DNA from: Methanoculleus marisnigri
Lineage (GTDB): Archaea > Halobacteriota > Methanomicrobia > Methanomicrobiales > Methanoculleaceae
Length of the DNA: 5,333 nt
NCBI GenBank assembly: GCA_002503885.1
Contig: DASQ01000132.1
Location: forward strand, 1-5,333
Direction: 5' to 3'
Each line of letters opens with the position of its first letter. Positions within the stretch are counted from its first letter, which is position 1. Positions 4,938-5,333 of the stretch are shown here, in pieces. The position numbers and the translations under genes are program-made. The notes below the pieces were generated by a model, which did no database searches, had not been told where the DNA came from, and saw only the letters and a program-made list of their open reading frames with translations.

Positions 4938-5333
4938 CTACCCCCGGTTAAAACCGGGGGCTTGCAGCGGGGGCCCTTGTGGGGCACAGGGCTGCAATTT
5001 AATCGGTGCGAAGGTTGACGGTTCAAAAGACGTCCTTATTCGCACGGGCCGGTTGACGCGGCCCCTACCGATTATCCGTGGAACCACGGAATCACCGGCT
5101 ACCTTTCGTAAATGGTTCAGAGCGCCGTTGACATCGGCGTTGATCAGGGTGCCCAGAGCACTCCGGTACAGTCCTCGCTTGATCCGCCGCTTCCTCCCAT
5201 AGGGCGGTTTTCGGATCGGGTCGAGCGCGAGAGCGTCCACCTGCGAGGTGTATGCCTCGGAGTGCGAGTCATCGAACCGGATACCATACCCCTCGCACTT
5301 GCTCTTCAGCTTCTGCCGGAACTTGTGGAAGGG
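4938..5333 (-). CDS. tnpB: TnpB (IS605 OrfB) RNA-guided nuclease, C-terminal part
   Basis: The last 131 residues of TnpB, the RNA-guided DNA endonuclease ancestral to Cas12; the start lies beyond 5333. Seen: FHKFRQKLKSKCEGYGI (2-18), a conserved helix and strand of the RuvC fold; EAYTSQVDALALDPI (26-40), where TnpB proteins carry E-x-YTS; RIKRGLYRS (50-58); and LINADVNGALN (63-73), whose D67 is the third RuvC catalytic aspartate. The CxxC pairs of the zinc ribbon found in many TnpBs are absent, as in a known ribbon-less subgroup (from memory). The frame is open to a TAG at 4940-4938. The tail after about residue 100 is proline-rich and overlaps the right-end hairpins, so it is probably constrained by RNA structure. 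The RuvC I and II acidic residues cannot be checked here. Confidence 0.9.
   Translation of the reverse strand, partial: PFHKFRQKLKSKCEGYGIRFDDSHSEAYTSQVDALALDPIRKPPYGRKRRIKRGLYRSALGTLINADVNGALNHLRKVAGDSVVPRIIGRGRVNRPVRIRTSFEPSTFAPIKLQPCAPQGPPLQAPGFNRG
4941..4960. repeat. Right-end subterminal hairpin of the IS605-type element
   Basis: CCCCCGGTT (4941-4949) and AACCGGGGG (4952-4960) form a 9-bp perfect stem with a two-base loop, or eight pairs with a tetraloop. It encodes the last residues of TnpB and abuts its stop codon. In this family such a hairpin is the TnpA recognition structure and the last stem of the guide RNA scaffold. It could also stop transcription. Confidence 0.75.
4962..4997 (-). 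repeat. Nested hairpin in the tnpB 3' end
   Basis: The outer stem is TTGCAGC (4962-4968) with GCTGCAA (4991-4997). The inner stem is CCTTGTG (4975-4981) with CACAGG (4985-4990), carrying one bulged T and a three-base loop. GGGGGC (4969-4974) is left as a one-sided bulge. It lies one base from the right-end hairpin, so the two could stack. It is in coding sequence, and the perfect 7-bp outer stem suggests selection for RNA structure. Confidence 0.6.

Larger units (their letters stand above)
4917..5095 (-). ncRNA. Putative TnpB omega/reRNA scaffold and guide
   Basis: In IS200/IS605 elements the 3' end of tnpB and the right end form a guide RNA whose spacer is the flanking host DNA. Here the minus strand carries, in order, TCCGTGG-AA-CCACGGA (5090-5075), CGGCCC/GGGCCG (stem, 5064-5046), a nested hairpin with TTGCAGC/GCTGCAA base (4997-4962) and CCTGTG/CACAAGG top, then the 9-bp right-end hairpin (4960-4941), TAG and TTGAC. 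The guide would start at 4932 and run into the kinase gene to about 4917-4913. A CCCCC bulge in the nested hairpin can pair with the GGGGG arm of the last hairpin, so a pseudoknot is possible. The 5' limit is a guess; the RNA itself is inferred from structure and family. Confidence 0.5.
4933..5333 (-). mobile_element. IS200/IS605-family (TnpB-type) element, right end
   Basis: The element enters from beyond 5333 and ends just past the TnpB stop. The right end shows the typical subterminal hairpin (4941-4960) followed on the minus strand by TTGAC (4937-4933), which resembles the short cleavage motifs of this family. Outside lies uninterrupted kinase coding sequence, which supports the boundary. 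There are no terminal inverted repeats or target duplication to see, as expected for single-strand transposition. The left end, and any tnpA, lie outside the window. Confidence 0.75.

Noticed and set aside
4938..4940. TAG as pyrrolysine readthrough into the kinase
   Set aside because: Pyrrolysine use belongs mainly to Methanosarcina-type methanogens and a few others. Nothing here suggests it, and the TAG sits exactly where an element end would place the tnpB stop.
4870..5202. 110-codon plus-strand frame across the TnpB right end
   Set aside because: It is a shadow of tnpB with basic, low-information sequence; the minus strand has clear TnpB motifs.
1..5333. CRISPR array or tandem repeats
   Set aside because: I saw no regularly spaced direct repeats; the repeated short words (AAGAACCTCC, TTGAC) are too few or too short.

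Overview
The window looks like a piece of a high-GC methanogen chromosome, most likely from the Methanomicrobiales (Methanoculleus-like). This is inferred from four things: an archaeal-type tRNA-Leu 3' end without an encoded CCA, a soluble PAS/histidine kinase of the style common in these methanogens, TATA-like boxes close to start codons with no Shine-Dalgarno, and the character of the recombinase and TnpB sequences. No database search was possible.

Layout, left to right. (1) 1-60 holds an extended inverted repeat with a perfect 18-bp palindromic core. (2) 77-526 (+) encodes a complete stand-alone EVE-domain (UPF0310/PH1033-like) protein, followed at once by a possible coupled 34-residue ORF (527-631). 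(3) 681-1946 (-) is a tyrosine recombinase with a full catalytic set. Its zinc-ribbon tail is cut and fused to debris of an unrelated AlbA/HATPase_c_4 (COG2865, 'RecG-like') regulator gene. The debris continues out of frame to 715. (4) 2006-2056 (+) is the 3' part of a tRNA-Leu(UAG) gene, from the anticodon loop to the discriminator base, with no 5' half. This is a typical attachment-site remnant, next to the recombinase start. (5) 2321-3793 (+) is a complete TrkH-type potassium transporter subunit. (6) 4041-4937 (-) is the 3' part of a PAS-histidine kinase gene, convergent with trkH. (7) 4938-5333 (-) is the C-terminal end of an IS200/IS605-family TnpB with its right-end hairpins. It sits inside the kinase gene and runs off the window.

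Two mobile elements therefore shape the window. The left third (1-2005) is probably the end of an integrated element or its decayed remains: the recombinase reads leftward away from the att fragment, and an intact tRNA-Leu is predicted further left, outside the window. The right end is a TnpB element that has cut a signalling kinase in two. Between them, 2057-4040 reads as ordinary chromosome. The best candidates for real biology are the putative omega/reRNA at the TnpB right end, whose guide would be kinase sequence, and the chimeric recombinase at the tRNA-Leu att site. I saw no CRISPR array and no clearly new multi-gene system.
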